From Tolypothrix sp. PCC 7910 (lineage in GTDB: Bacteria > Cyanobacteriota > Cyanobacteriia > Cyanobacteriales > Nostocaceae), in NCBI RefSeq assembly GCF_011769525.1, contig NZ_CP050440.1, forward strand, positions 1,613,501 through 1,677,500: a DNA stretch of 64,000 bases, in the 5' to 3' direction. The notes beneath the pieces were generated by a model that had not been told where the DNA came from, searched no databases, and was given only the letters and a program-made list of their open reading frames with translations. Below are positions 29,203-39,779 of the stretch, one piece after another. A program made the position numbers and the translations under genes. Position 1 is the stretch's first letter. Every line of letters starts with the position of its first letter.

Positions 29203-30663
29203 CTAAAGATTCCCAAAGCCTTTCCTTTTCTTGTCTTTCTTTTTCTTTTTCGCTGCGCCAGGGTTGCCGGGGTAACCACGCCATCCGGGGGCTGCGGGAC
29301 GATTGCCTGCACTAGCGAAGGCGTTGCCCATGCCACCGCCGAACATTCCAGGCATACCAGGAAATTGACCTTGGCCCATTTGTTGCATAAGCGATCGCAT
29401 TTTTTGGAAATCAGCTACTAGTTTGCTCACATCTGCTTCTTTATAACCAGAACCAGAAGCAATGCGCCGTCTGCGGCTGGGAGAACTAGCTAATAAATCA
29501 GGGTCGTGGCGTTCTTGGCGAGTCATGGAGTTAATCATGGCTTCGCAGCGTTTTAGCTGGGTTTCTCCATGCTTTAGCTGGTCGTCCGAAAGCTTGTTCA
29601 TCCCGGGAATCATCTTGATGATTCCACCCAGGGAACCCATGTTTTTCAGTAAGCGTAATTGCTTCAAAAAGTCGGTGAAGTCAAACTTTGCTGACAGGAT
29701 TTTCTCCTGCATTTGCTCGGCATCTGCCAAATCAATTTCTTCTTGGGCTTTTTCCACCAAAGTCAGGACATCGCCCATGCCCAAAATCCGCGATGCCATC
29801 CGGTCTGGGTAAAATGGTTGCAGCGCCTCGACTTTTTCCCCTACACCGACAAACTTAATGGGCGCACCGGAAATTTGCCGCACCGACAACGCCGCACCAC
29901 CACGGCTATCACCATCCATTTTGGTTAGAATTGCGCCTGTAATGCCAATCTGTTCGTGGAAGGTACGGGTGAGATTTGCAGCCTCTTGCCCAGTCATGGA
30001 GTCCACAACTAGCAAGGTTTCGTGGGGCTGGACGGTTTCTTTAATGCGGGCTAGTTCTGCCATCATGTCTTGGTCAATTTGCAGACGACCAGCCGTATCA
30101 ATAATTACCGTATTTACGCCTTGTGCCTTGGCTTGTTCTACACCTTGACGAGCAATTTCTACTGGATCGGCATCGCTTCCCAGCTCAAATACTGGTACTT
30201 CAATTTGCTTACCTAAAGTGATTAACTGATCAATCGCTGCTGGACGATATACGTCTGTTGCCACCAGTAAACAGCTGCGATCTAATTTCCGCAAATGTAA
30301 AGCTAACTTAGCAGTAGCAGTGGTTTTACCAGTACCTTGTAACCCAGCCATTAACACAATGGTAGGTTGTTCTTCCACTTCTACTAGGGGAACATTTTCT
30401 TCCCCCATCACCCGCACCAGTTCATCGTAAACAATTTTGATGAATTGTTCGCCAGGTCGCACGCCAGCGATTACCTCAGCCCCCTGTGCTTTGGCTTCGA
30501 CTCCACTAATAAAATCTTTGACTACCTGGAGATTGACATCTGCTTCCAACAAGGCGCGGCGTACTTCTCGCAAAGCGTCTTGAATGTTGGACTGAGAAAT
30601 TTTATCTTGTCCGCGGAGTTTCTTCCAGGCAGATTCTAAACGATCAGATAATGCATCAAACAT
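29203..30663 (-). CDS. ffh: Signal recognition particle protein Ffh
   Basis: The 486-aa protein is the SRP54 GTPase that recognises signal sequences on nascent chains with the 4.5S RNA and docks to FtsY. The N domain (1-90) is followed by the G domain with GLQGTGKTTATAKLA, DVYRPAAIDQL, DTAGRLQID and TKMDGDSRGG, then the Met-rich M domain (about 300-440; MGSLGGIIKMIPGMNKL, SRRRRIASGSG) that binds RNA. A Gly/Met-rich segment and a Lys-rich KKKKKDKKRKGFGNL tail close the protein. Length is normal for cyanobacteria. Confidence 0.97.
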   Translation of the reverse strand: MFDALSDRLESAWKKLRGQDKISQSNIQDALREVRRALLEADVNLQVVKDFISGVEAKAQGAEVIAGVRPGEQFIKIVYDELVRVMGEENVPLVEVEEQPTIVLMAGLQGTGKTTATAKLALHLRKLDRSCLLVATDVYRPAAIDQLITLGKQIEVPVFELGSDADPVEIARQGVEQAKAQGVNTVIIDTAGRLQIDQDMMAELARIKETVQPHETLLVVDSMTGQEAANLTRTFHEQIGITGAILTKMDGDSRGGAALSVRQISGAPIKFVGVGEKVEALQPFYPDRMASRILGMGDVLTLVEKAQEEIDLADAEQMQEKILSAKFDFTDFLKQLRLLKNMGSLGGIIKMIPGMNKLSDDQLKHGETQLKRCEAMINSMTRQERHDPDLLASSPSRRRRIASGSGYKEADVSKLVADFQKMRSLMQQMGQGQFPGMPGMFGGGMGNAFASAGNRPAAPGWRGYPGNPGAAKKKKKDKKRKGFGNL

Positions 30664-31124
30664 AATTTCGATTACAGATAGTAAGCCAGTAGGAAATTTG
30701 GGTAGAGTTGTAACGTGCTATTTACCAGCTTAGTAGTTTTCCCAGCGACTTGAGCAACTCGATACGTATCTGGGGAAATGATGACAAGGAGAAAAAGAGA
30801 AATAGTCAATGACTATTCATTAAAGGAGTATCCCAAATGTGCAAAAACGCCCATCAGAACCAGAATTTGGATGATGAATTTAGTAAAGTGAAGGGAATAC
30901 CAATTTTTAAAATGATTGCGACAGATGGATTAGCAGAACTCTGATACACAGAGTAATTCCCAATCCGTCTTCTCCCAAAGGGAGAGGCTACGCCAAGGAA
31001 AGTTTGATGGCAGTTGCTACAAGTTGGGAAACCCATAAAGGCGCACTGGCCAAGCTTTCCGCAAAATCTAAAATCCAAAATGGTATAAGAATAGGTACAG
31101 CGAGATTAGAGATGACATATCGCT
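30664..31124. other. Intergenic region with dispersed repeat
   Basis: 30970-31080 is repeat-derived (GGGAGAGGCTACGCC and GGCAGTTGCTACAAGTTGGG, the latter shared with 1168-1190). No supported gene; the minus-strand frame over it is judged spurious. Confidence 0.5.
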
Positions 31125-31766
31125 ATGACTAGCAACACTCTCATCCCACCCACAGAAATTATTCACCTGTCAGGTATTAGTTGGCAAACTTATGAGAAGT
31201 TGCTAACTGAACTTAATGCTAGTCGCCGCCTCAGGCTTACTTATAATCGCGGTACTCTGGAAATTATGGTACCTTCACCTGAACATGAAAGTTATAAAAA
31301 AATCTTGGGTCGATTTGTTGAAACTCTAGCTGAAGAACTAGAAGTTAAGATTGAACCTCTTGGTTCTACTACTTTCAAGCGTGCAGAAATTAGCGGTGTA
31401 GAACCAGATGAATGCTTTTACATAGAAAACATCAATGTAATTAGAGGTAAAAAAAGAATAAATTTAGACCAAGATCCACCACCAGATTTAGTTATAGAAA
31501 TTGATATTACCAGCAGTTCCACAAATCGTTTTGAAGTGTACGCTGATATGGGTGTGCCTGAAATATGGCGGTATGATGGCGATTTTTTTAGTATAAATAT
31601 ATTGCAAAATAAAAAATATATAGCTGTTGAGCGGAGTTTAGCATTTCCAAATTTGCCACTTCCAGAGATTTCTAATTTTTTAGGGCAAGTGGGACAAAAA
31701 GATTATTTAGATTTGGTAAGGGAATTTCGCAACTGGGTGAAAAATCAAATTCAGAAAAATAAATGA
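31125..31766 (+). CDS. Uma2 family (DUF820) nuclease-like protein
   Basis: A 213-aa protein of the Uma2/DUF820 family, very numerous in filamentous cyanobacteria and predicted to have a PD-(D/E)XK nuclease fold. Visible signs: LRLTYNRGTLEIMVPSPEHE, EPDECFYIEN and PDLVIEIDITSSS with the catalytic-type Asp and Glu, then GVPEIWRYDG. The biological role of the family is unresolved; links with transposition or restriction have been proposed. It stands alone in a repeat-rich spot. Confidence 0.9.
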   Translation: MTSNTLIPPTEIIHLSGISWQTYEKLLTELNASRRLRLTYNRGTLEIMVPSPEHESYKKILGRFVETLAEELEVKIEPLGSTTFKRAEISGVEPDECFYIENINVIRGKKRINLDQDPPPDLVIEIDITSSSTNRFEVYADMGVPEIWRYDGDFFSINILQNKKYIAVERSLAFPNLPLPEISNFLGQVGQKDYLDLVREFRNWVKNQIQKNK

Positions 31767-31931
31767 GCTTCCAGACTACACCTTTGGGCTATATAAAAAT
31801 CTAAATTACAGCGGACTTAATATGAGCAATGTACAGATGTAGCGGGCAAGATGCCGGCAATACAACAGTTGGATGATTAATTTTTGTACCTCATATAGCT
31901 GCTGCAATCTACTGTATGCCAAATCGAACCA

Positions 31932-33311
31932 TTAACCAATCAATTCTTCTACAGCACTGGCTTGATTTGGTAATGCGGCTGTTAATACTTCACTACTTGC
32001 ATCTGTAACTAAAACGTCATCTTCGATGCGGATACCGCGGACATCAGCGAATAGAGATAAGCGTTCCCAGTTAACTATATTTTGGTATTTTGAGCTTTGT
32101 TTGGCATCATTTAAAATTGCTGGGACTTGATAAAAACCTGGCTCAATTGTGACTAACATTCCTGGGCGTAGGGGACGATTTAAACGTAGGTAGCTGAAGC
32201 CAAAGCGATCGCTTCTGTTACGTCCTGCTTCATAACCTGCTAAATCACCCAAGTCTTCCATATCATGTACATCTAAGCCCAATAGATGACCAATGCCGTG
32301 GGGGAAAAACAAAGCATGGGCATTTAGCTCTACTAAATCTTCCGCTTTTCCTCGTAAAATGCCTAAATTTGCTAAACCATCAGCTATTACTGTGGCAGCT
32401 AATAGATGAATTTCCCCATACTCCACACCCGGGCGGATTTTGGCAATACAAGCATCATGGGCTGCCAACACCACATCATAAATATCTCTTTGGGTTGAGG
32501 AAAATTTACCGGATACAGGCCAGGTACGAGTGATATCAGCCGCCCACCCCATTTCAGTTTCCGCGCCCACATCAGCCAGTAGTAAATCTCCTGGTTGCAG
32601 GGGATGGTGATATTGCTCGTTATGCAAAACTTCACCGTGGACTGTGACAATACTGTTATAAGCAGTCGTCATGTTATGGGCGATGATTACTCCCTCCATT
32701 GCCCCACGTACTTCTGCTTCTCGTTTAGCAACACGTGTAGCAGCCATCCCGGCTTTATGGGCTGCTATACTCACAGCCGCGGCTTTGCGTAGTTCAGCTA
32801 ATGCGCCTTCATCGTGGGTGAGGCGTAAGGAAACAATAGCCTTGGCTAACTCTAAGTCAATTCCTTGAGGTGAACTTTGCGGTAAAACCCATCTATTGAA
32901 TAGCTGGGATTGCTGTGTCCAAGTAGCCGCATCTTGGACTGCGATCGTGGCTGCGTCTCCTAACGACAACTCTAGTTCTGCCATTGGTTTAGCGCCATCA
33001 GCCCCCATCATCTGGGCGATTTCCTCCCGCTTGGGCATTTCTCCGTGCCAGAGAGCGCTGCTAGGTTGAGGATCGTCCATGAATAACTCCAGCTTTCCTG
33101 CTTCCAAACGAATTGCCGCATTTGGTAAGGGTAGCCCAGCAAAATAGAGGAAATGACTACTAGCGCGGAAAGGAAAAACATTGGCTTGAAAGTTACGTGG
33201 ATTGCTGCTTCCTGACCAAAAAATAGCGGGAAAATCAATCAAGCTAGCTAACTTTTGCCGCCTTTGGCGTAGAATCTCAACCAGAGAACTAGAGCTTTGT
33301 TGGATAACCAT
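31932..33311 (-). CDS. pepP: Aminopeptidase P family protein (M24B)
   Basis: A 459-aa metallopeptidase of the Xaa-Pro aminopeptidase type, removing N-terminal residues before proline. The creatinase-like N-terminal domain includes ILRQRRQKLASLIDFPAIFWSG. The C-terminal pita-bread domain has the metal ligands: the two Asp in LLADVGAETEMGWAADITRT, the His of FPHGIGHLLGLDVHD, the Glu of VTIEPGFY and the Glu of GIRIEDDVLVT. All five ligands are present, so activity is expected. It is monocistronic by position. Confidence 0.92.
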   Translation of the reverse strand: MVIQQSSSSLVEILRQRRQKLASLIDFPAIFWSGSSNPRNFQANVFPFRASSHFLYFAGLPLPNAAIRLEAGKLELFMDDPQPSSALWHGEMPKREEIAQMMGADGAKPMAELELSLGDAATIAVQDAATWTQQSQLFNRWVLPQSSPQGIDLELAKAIVSLRLTHDEGALAELRKAAAVSIAAHKAGMAATRVAKREAEVRGAMEGVIIAHNMTTAYNSIVTVHGEVLHNEQYHHPLQPGDLLLADVGAETEMGWAADITRTWPVSGKFSSTQRDIYDVVLAAHDACIAKIRPGVEYGEIHLLAATVIADGLANLGILRGKAEDLVELNAHALFFPHGIGHLLGLDVHDMEDLGDLAGYEAGRNRSDRFGFSYLRLNRPLRPGMLVTIEPGFYQVPAILNDAKQSSKYQNIVNWERLSLFADVRGIRIEDDVLVTDASSEVLTAALPNQASAVEELIG

Positions 33312-33446
33312 AAATACAAACTTAGCTTTTATTAAAATTATGAATTAAAAAGTCTAATAGCCTTTGTTAGGGCAAATTAGAAGTTTCAGCCAAAATTTAG
33401 ATTTTGACTGAAACATTCTTCAATAGACAATTGCACGAATTTTTAA

Positions 33447-33698
33447 TTAATTTTTATCGTCATCGTCTTTTTCATCTTTGCTATTATTATCTTTCTCATC
33501 ATCATCATTATCCTGCTCGGATTCAGACTGTTCGGTAGATTTATTTTTGTACTGTTCTTTTTGTTGCTCGGTTTGCTCAAGCGGTTTCTGTACTTCATTA
33601 CTACAGCTGATTAATCCTCCAGAAATTAGCGCTAAGTTAATCGCTGCGAAAATAAACCCAAAGATTTTTATACTTAAATTCGGCTTCAGATGTAGCAT
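33447..33698 (-). CDS. Small acidic lipoprotein, hypothetical
   Basis: An 83-aa protein with a clear N-terminal signal (IFGFIFAAINLALISGG) ending in a lipobox LISC, then a short mature part rich in Gln, Glu, Asp, Lys and Asn (EKDNNSKDEKDDDDKN at the end). No family recognised. The low-complexity acidic tail could bind cations, but this is a guess. The ATG follows GGGGTA. It lies about 130 bp from the aminopeptidase P gene on the same strand. Confidence 0.55.
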   Translation of the reverse strand: MLHLKPNLSIKIFGFIFAAINLALISGGLISCSNEVQKPLEQTEQQKEQYKNKSTEQSESEQDNDDDEKDNNSKDEKDDDDKN

Positions 33699-34617
33699 TA
33701 CCCCGAACTTTCATACCGTAAGTGTGCTCATTTATTAAACATAAACTACATCTAAGTAGGTTGGCGAAATTAAAGATAACTGGCTGAGGCTGTCATTGGT
33801 CATTGGTCATTGGTAAGGATTTTAAACCTATTTACGTTTATTAACATAGTTGGGTTGATTTTTACCGACTTACTTATATCTAAAAATAGTGTGTTTTATA
33901 AAAAATCATTTGTACTACTTCAATTGATAGATATTATTGAGCGATCGCTCACCAGCTATCAAGCCAATAAGAGCTTGGTTGTGCCAAAGCGTGAATGGCT
34001 GACTTGAAAGAACAGGGGGAGAAAAACACTTTCATGCAAAGCTCGTGAAACTTGTTTTATTCGGGACTGCCTTCTTCAATTTTTAAATTGGTATAATACG
34101 CTACTGAATTGTTGACAAAAAATAGTGTTCATGCAAAATGGGCAGTATATGTAAGTATGTAACGCTGACTTTTTATCTAAAAATTTTCTATCCATCTAAG
34201 GACGAATCAAGTATTGCTTTAATACGACAATTTATATATAAGCGGGCTTAGAGTAACAATTAAGGCTTTTCGGTTGTCCCTATTGATGTTTACGGCTTCT
34301 AATGCATTATGTAAAGTTTGATTAAGCTAAAATATGCTGGTTCATTTGTACTGTGATTGCGCTCTAGTCGGCTACAAGATATGCGAAATAACGCCGATAA
34401 TGACTAAAAATCTGGGGAAAAGGCTCTGCTAATTTACTCCAATTTCTCTCGTTTAGTTTGCGATAATTCTGTTTATCTACCCTAAAGTCTTGTTAACTGC
34501 GCTGGAAACTCCTGTTGATCACAACTTATGAATTGAATGCATTGGTTTCCTCCTTTACTTCTTCATCCCAAACCTGTGTGAGCCGATCCGCCTCTAGAAT
34601 TGCAAAGCTTCCCAAAC
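33699..34617. other. Gene-free region upstream of the hybrid kinase
   Basis: About 920 bp with TCATTGGTC repeat units near 33795-33812 and an unsupported 65-codon frame (33810-34007). A consensus-like TATAAT at 34092-34097 lacks a matching -35 box. Nothing else recognised. Confidence 0.45.
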
Positions 34618-37410
34618 ATGAACAATCAGGAACAAGACACTACTGCATCGGCATCTGAAGAAGCCTTTTTCTTTGAGCGATCGCTCGATTTGCTTTCGGT
34701 CATTGGGATGGATGGCTATTTTAAGCGGATCAACCCGGCATTTACTCAAATTCTCGGTTACTCAAAAGCAGAATTATTAGCCAGCCCTTTTCTCGATTTT
34801 GTTCATCCAGACGACCACTCCGTCACGCTGGCAGAAATGGAGAAATTAAAGACAGGCGCACCCACCCTAAATTTTGAAAATCGTTACCGGACGAAGGATA
34901 GCTGCTACCGATGGTTGTCATGGACAGGATCGCCGCAAATTGATCGGGGAGTGATGTACTGCGTTGCCCGTGATATTACTGATCAAAAAGACACAGAAGC
35001 AGCCCTAGAACGCATCAATCAGGAATTAGAACAACGCGTTGCGGAACGGACTGCCCAGCTAGAACAGGTAAATGCCGCACTACGGGAGAGCGAACAGCGC
35101 AATCAGCTAGCGATGGAAGTTGCCCGGATATTTACCTTTGAATGGGAGCTACATAGTGATATCGTTAAGCGATCGCCCCAATGTGGGGTTATTTTGGGGT
35201 TAACTTCAACAGAGGCAGAACTGGACACAGGAGCCAATTTTTTTCAGCGAGTTCATCTTGAGGATCGCGATCGCTTCATAGCAGTTTTAAAGGCACTGAC
35301 ACCTGAGAACAGCACTTACAAAACTACCTATCGAGTTGTACGCCCTGATGGACAAATTGTTATCTTTGAAGAAAGCGCACGGGCGTTGTTTGACGAGCAG
35401 GGACAGTTAACCCGACTGATTGGGATAACGGCGGATGTGACAGAACGCCAGCGACTAGAAGCTGAATTAAAGGCAAGTCAGACAACCTTACAACGGCAAC
35501 TAGCTGAAATTGAAACTATTTACCAGTCTGCACCCATCGGGTTAAATGTACTCGATTCCGATCTGCGCTTTGTGCGAATTAATCAGCGATTGGCGGAAAT
35601 CAATGGATTTTCCACAGAAGAACACATTGGGCGCACAATTCGAGAGTTGCTGCCTAATATTGCGGATACCGCCGAAGCGTTGCTGCGCCCTATCTTTGAA
35701 ACCGGAGAACCGCTACTAAATGTCGAAATTCGCGGGGAAACGCCTGCACAACCAGGAATAGAGCGTGTCTGGCTAGAAAGCTTTTTGCCATTGAAAGATG
35801 GTGAGTGGGTGATTGGCATCAATACCGTATGTCAAGAAATTACCGATCGCAAACAGGTAGAAGAAGCCTTGCGTCGCTCGGAAGAACGCTATCGCACATT
35901 GTTTGAGACGATGGAAGACGGCTTTTGTGTGATTGAAATGCTGTTTGATGAAAAAACTACGCCAATCGATTATCGCTTTTTGGAAATTAACCCAGCATTT
36001 GAGCGAGAAACCGGACTCCAAGAAGCAGTAGGTAAAACAGCACGCCAACTCCTGCCCACTCTAGAACAATTTTGGTTCGAGACTTATGGCAAAGTTGCTC
36101 TCACGGGTGAACCTGTGCGCTTTGAAAATGGCTCTGATGCTATGAATCGCTGGTTTGAGGTTTATGCTTTTCCTATCGGGGGTTCAGAAAACCACAAAGT
36201 TGCTATCTTGTTTAAAAATATTAGCGATCGCAAATCAATAGAAGCTCAAAGAGAAAAGTTACTTCAGCAAGAACAATCAGCTAGGGAAGCTGCAGAACGT
36301 GCCAACCGCATGAAAGATGAATTTCTGGCTGTCCTTTCCCATGAACTGCGAACGCCGCTGAACCCAATTTTGGGCTGGACAAAGATACTGCAATCACCAA
36401 AAGTTACACCGGAAAAGATTCAGTACGGGTTAAATACAATCGAGCGCAATGCTCAACAACAGGTGCAACTAATTGATGATCTCCTCGATATCTCTCGCAT
36501 CATTCGTGGCAAACTCTCCCTGAGCTTTGCAGCTATTAATTTATCAGAGCCGATCGCAGCAGCTGTAGAAACCGTAAGTTTGGCAGCAGAAGCAAAAGCT
36601 ATTCAGTTTGAGGTGTTGCTAGATTCCACAGTAGGGTATGTCAAAGGAGATAGCAGCAGATTACAGCAAATGGTATGGAATTTACTGTCTAATGCGATTA
36701 AATTCACCCCCACAGGGGGGCGGGTGACAGTACAACTTACCCGTGCCGATCGCTATGCTCAAATTCAAGTCACTGACACTGGCAATGGTATTAAACCAGA
36801 ATTTTTACCCCATGTATTTGAGTTGTTCCAACAACAGGATAGTTCTACCACTCGTGCCTTTGGCGGATTAGGTTTAGGATTGGCGATCGCGCGTCAGGTA
36901 GTTGAAGCGCACGGTGGTACAATCGCTGTTGCTAGTGCTGGAGAAGGGCAAGGGGCAAGCTTTACTGTGCAGTTGCCATTAATGCCTGCGTCAAATGCCG
37001 ATACTTCTGATTTCTGCAACAATCCAATGCTAAATCTAAAAAATCGGCGAGTGATTGTAGTAGATGATGAGCCAGATTCCCTAGAACTGGTTAAGGTGGT
37101 ACTAGAAGACGAAGGCGCAGTAGTGCAAGTAGTATCATCTGCCATAACAGCCCTCCCAGTACTAACCCAAGCACAATTCGATTTGCTGATCAGCGATATT
37201 GGAATGCCAGAGATGGACGGCTATAAATTCATTCGTCAGATTCGCGCTTTACCACCTCGATTCAACCGAGATATTCCCGCGATCGCCCTTACAGCCTATG
37301 CTGGTGAGGAAAATCAACGCAAAATCCTTGCCGCCGGATTTCAAGCACATTTAGCCAAACCGATTGAACCACAAAATTTGTTAGATGCGATCGCAACGGT
37401 TATCCCTTGA
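34618..37410 (+). CDS. PAS-rich hybrid sensor histidine kinase with C-terminal receiver
   Basis: A 930-aa cytoplasmic sensor kinase with no transmembrane segment. Four PAS-type domains occupy about 15-545 (for example DLLSVIGMDGYFKRINPAF, then PAC motifs such as YRWLSW and RDITDQKDTE), joined by a coiled coil (about 125-160). The HisKA H-box is FLAVLSHELRTPLNPI; the ATPase domain has the N box VWNLLSNAIKFTP and G boxes DTGNGI and GGLGLGLAI. The receiver (about 805-925) reads VIVVDDEPDSLEL with phospho-acceptor Asp in LLISDIGMPEMDG. There is no DNA-binding output and no cognate regulator nearby. The ATG at 34618 is preferred to the TTG at 34600. Confidence 0.93.
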   Translation: MNNQEQDTTASASEEAFFFERSLDLLSVIGMDGYFKRINPAFTQILGYSKAELLASPFLDFVHPDDHSVTLAEMEKLKTGAPTLNFENRYRTKDSCYRWLSWTGSPQIDRGVMYCVARDITDQKDTEAALERINQELEQRVAERTAQLEQVNAALRESEQRNQLAMEVARIFTFEWELHSDIVKRSPQCGVILGLTSTEAELDTGANFFQRVHLEDRDRFIAVLKALTPENSTYKTTYRVVRPDGQIVIFEESARALFDEQGQLTRLIGITADVTERQRLEAELKASQTTLQRQLAEIETIYQSAPIGLNVLDSDLRFVRINQRLAEINGFSTEEHIGRTIRELLPNIADTAEALLRPIFETGEPLLNVEIRGETPAQPGIERVWLESFLPLKDGEWVIGINTVCQEITDRKQVEEALRRSEERYRTLFETMEDGFCVIEMLFDEKTTPIDYRFLEINPAFERETGLQEAVGKTARQLLPTLEQFWFETYGKVALTGEPVRFENGSDAMNRWFEVYAFPIGGSENHKVAILFKNISDRKSIEAQREKLLQQEQSAREAAERANRMKDEFLAVLSHELRTPLNPILGWTKILQSPKVTPEKIQYGLNTIERNAQQQVQLIDDLLDISRIIRGKLSLSFAAINLSEPIAAAVETVSLAAEAKAIQFEVLLDSTVGYVKGDSSRLQQMVWNLLSNAIKFTPTGGRVTVQLTRADRYAQIQVTDTGNGIKPEFLPHVFELFQQQDSSTTRAFGGLGLGLAIARQVVEAHGGTIAVASAGEGQGASFTVQLPLMPASNADTSDFCNNPMLNLKNRRVIVVDDEPDSLELVKVVLEDEGAVVQVVSSAITALPVLTQAQFDLLISDIGMPEMDGYKFIRQIRALPPRFNRDIPAIALTAYAGEENQRKILAAGFQAHLAKPIEPQNLLDAIATVIP

Positions 37411-37622
37411 TTAATCAGGGCAGAGGTGCAGTAAGCAGGGTGCAGGAGGAGTAAAATTCGCCTTTAATCCAAAAAGTGAGATAATTATCTAAATTTTAAG
37501 TACAAATACCAGATATCGGTGGGTACACAACAATGTTGCACCCTGAAGAATAATTTATGCGTTGCAAATATTTTTGAATTGGTATGATTTTTGGAAGTTC
37601 CGCCTTATATCAGGGTGATTCT

Positions 37623-38420
37623 ATGGGACAAATCATTACACAGGTGGATGCTTTCACCAATACACCATTTGCAGGTAACCCTGCGGCTGTTTGTGTTTTA
37701 CCTGCGCCGAAAAGCGATCGCTGGATGCAGAATGTCGCGCAAGAAATGAATTTATCAGAGACGGCTTTTCTCGTCAAGCAAGATGATGGCTTTAATCTGC
37801 GTTGGTTTACACCAACTGTAGAAGTACCCCTTTGTGGTCATGCAACCTTAGCTAGCGCTCATGTACTTTGGTCTGAGGGACATTTATCACCCAATGCAGT
37901 TGCCCGTTTTTATACTAAAAGCGGTGTGTTGATTGCCAAAAATCTGGGTGAATGGATTGAGTTAGATTTTCCTGTCAATCATTCACAACCTACTGAGGCA
38001 CCAGCAAAACTGTGTGAAGCTTTGGGTGTCGGTTGTAAATCAGTTTTACAAAATTCCCTCGGTTATCTGGTAGAAGTAGATTCTGAGGATTTAGTATGGC
38101 ATATACAGCCTAATTTTCAACAATTAAAAACTTTGCTAGTGTCGGATGTGATTGTTACTAGCCTGACTCACTGCAATTCTGATTACGATTTCGTTTCTCG
38201 CTTTTTTGCGCCGGGATTGGGTATAAATGAAGACCCAGTTACTGGTGCAGCTCATTGCTGCCTTGCACCCTTCTGGCGCGATCGCTTGGGTAAGGACGAG
38301 TTTTTAGCTTATCAAGCATCTAGTCGAGGGGGAGTGGTAAAGGTGCGTTATCCAGGAAGCGATCGCGTCTTCTTGGCAGGACAAGCAGTTACTGTATTGC
38401 GTGGTGAATTGTACAATTAA
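37623..38420 (+). CDS. PhzF family isomerase-like protein
   Basis: A 265-aa protein of the PhzF superfamily (diaminopimelate epimerase-like fold). Conserved: QVDAFTNTPFAGNPAAVC, the glutamate motif NLSETAFLV, VPLCGHATLASAHVL and EDPVTGAAHC. In phenazine producers PhzF isomerises dihydro-hydroxyanthranilate, but most family members have other, unknown substrates, and no phenazine genes are here. The start at 37623 is supported by AGGGTGA; the frame is open to 37584. Confidence 0.9.
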   Translation: MGQIITQVDAFTNTPFAGNPAAVCVLPAPKSDRWMQNVAQEMNLSETAFLVKQDDGFNLRWFTPTVEVPLCGHATLASAHVLWSEGHLSPNAVARFYTKSGVLIAKNLGEWIELDFPVNHSQPTEAPAKLCEALGVGCKSVLQNSLGYLVEVDSEDLVWHIQPNFQQLKTLLVSDVIVTSLTHCNSDYDFVSRFFAPGLGINEDPVTGAAHCCLAPFWRDRLGKDEFLAYQASSRGGVVKVRYPGSDRVFLAGQAVTVLRGELYN

Positions 38421-38667
38421 TTTTGATAAATTTAATCACACATCACCAAGTTACAGTTCACAAATAATTACAATAGACCTCTTGCATCAGTGTTTATCAA
38501 GTAATCACAAATTGATTTTCTTGATGCTGACTGATATCAAATCCGGCTAATTACTTACGATATGGTTGGTCTGGTTAGTCATTAGTAATTAGTAATTGGT
38601 AATTGTTAAATTGTATTTTTCTTTCCCATTACCCATTACCTATTACCTATTACCGACCTTCACAGAT
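38421..38667. other. Intergenic region with MITE fragment and simple repeats
   Basis: 38470-38490 resembles the left terminus of the element at 6863; TTAGTAATT and CATTACC/TATTACC units fill 38575-38655. Confidence 0.45.
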
Positions 38668-39576
38668 ATGATAAATGTTCAACCGGACATGATATCACTT
38701 ATTCATATTGAGGCTATGAAATTATTTTATTCCCATGACAATGGTGAACTTTGGCAAGGAGATGCTATCGAATGGCTAGGTAGTTTAGATGCAGAGTCGG
38801 TTGATTTAGTGATTGCCGACCCTCCATATAATATCAGAAAAGCCGAGTGGGACACCTTTGAATCTCAGGAAGCTTATGTGCAGTGGTCTTTAAGTTGGAT
38901 TGAGCAAATATCACGTATTCTTAAACCTACAGGAAGCTTTTATATCTGTGGCTTTTCGGAAATATTAGCTGATATTAAATTGCCTGCTTCGCGTTTCTTT
39001 AGAGGTTGTCGGTGGTTAATTTGGCATTACAAGAATAAGGCTAATTTATCTAATGACTGGGGGCGTTCCCATGAAAGCATTTTGCATTTTCGCAAGTCCA
39101 AAAATTTTTATATGAATATAGATAACGTGCGGATTTTATATGGAGAACATACATTAAAATATCCATCTCATCCACAAGCAATCACTAGTCAGTATGTCAA
39201 TAATGGTAAGAATAATGGCAAAACTTGGAATCCACATTCAAAAGGGGCTAAACCCAGAGATGTGATAGAAATTCCCACAACTTGTAATGGCATGAATGAA
39301 AAAACTACACATCCCACGCAAAAACCCGAAGAATTAATCAGAAAATTTATTCTCGCTTCTTCTCAACGCCAAGATATTGTTATTGACCCATTTTTAGGCT
39401 CGGGTACTACAGCAGTAACGGCTGAACAATTAGGTAGAAAATGGTTAGGATGTGATATTAATGCTGAATATTTAGAATTGGCTTACCAACGCATAAAAAA
39501 TGCCCGTCACATGAGTGATGAAGAATGGTTTTGTTTTGATAGAAAAAATGAAGAACGCAGAAAAAAAATCAGGTAG
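38668..39576 (+). CDS. Site-specific DNA methyltransferase (DPPY, beta order), orphan
   Basis: The 302-aa protein is an amino-methyltransferase acting on adenine N6 or cytosine N4. Motif IV is VIADPPYNIRKAEWD near residue 50, and motif I, FLGSGTTAVTAEQLG, is near the C-terminus; this order (IV, target region, I) defines the beta group. A KxxxHPTQKP motif (NEKTTHPTQKPEELI) precedes motif I. The recognition sequence cannot be read from the protein. No restriction endonuclease gene is adjacent, so it is probably an orphan enzyme, as are several methyltransferases of Nostocales. The start is uncertain; ATGs at 38689 and 38716 are alternatives. Confidence 0.9.
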   Translation: MINVQPDMISLIHIEAMKLFYSHDNGELWQGDAIEWLGSLDAESVDLVIADPPYNIRKAEWDTFESQEAYVQWSLSWIEQISRILKPTGSFYICGFSEILADIKLPASRFFRGCRWLIWHYKNKANLSNDWGRSHESILHFRKSKNFYMNIDNVRILYGEHTLKYPSHPQAITSQYVNNGKNNGKTWNPHSKGAKPRDVIEIPTTCNGMNEKTTHPTQKPEELIRKFILASSQRQDIVIDPFLGSGTTAVTAEQLGRKWLGCDINAEYLELAYQRIKNARHMSDEEWFCFDRKNEERRKKIR

Positions 39577-39779
39577 CAGCGATACATTAATTCTAAAATT
39601 GCAGCTAATATATTTGCGACAATTATTTACGTGTATTAAACGTTTCTATAGCAGCCAAAATTAATTATAAAGTATTAACATTCTCTATAGCTGTCATTTA
39701 TGGCCAGCATAGCCGCCTTATTTAAATACAATAATTCTGCGGCACAATAGTTAAAGCAGCCCTGATTTAATGTGTAAAA

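Noticed and set aside
30854-31078. 74-codon minus-strand frame
   Set aside because: It translates dispersed repeat sequence (GGCAGTTGCTACAAG, GGAGAGGCTACGCC) and has no family or ribosome site.
33810-34007. 65-codon plus-strand frame
   Set aside because: Starts at the edge of a TCATTGGTC repeat, no Shine-Dalgarno and no recognisable family; composition looks like AT-rich noise.
37623-38420. Phenazine biosynthesis
   Set aside because: Only a PhzF-family protein is present; no other phz genes are in the window and the family is functionally broad.
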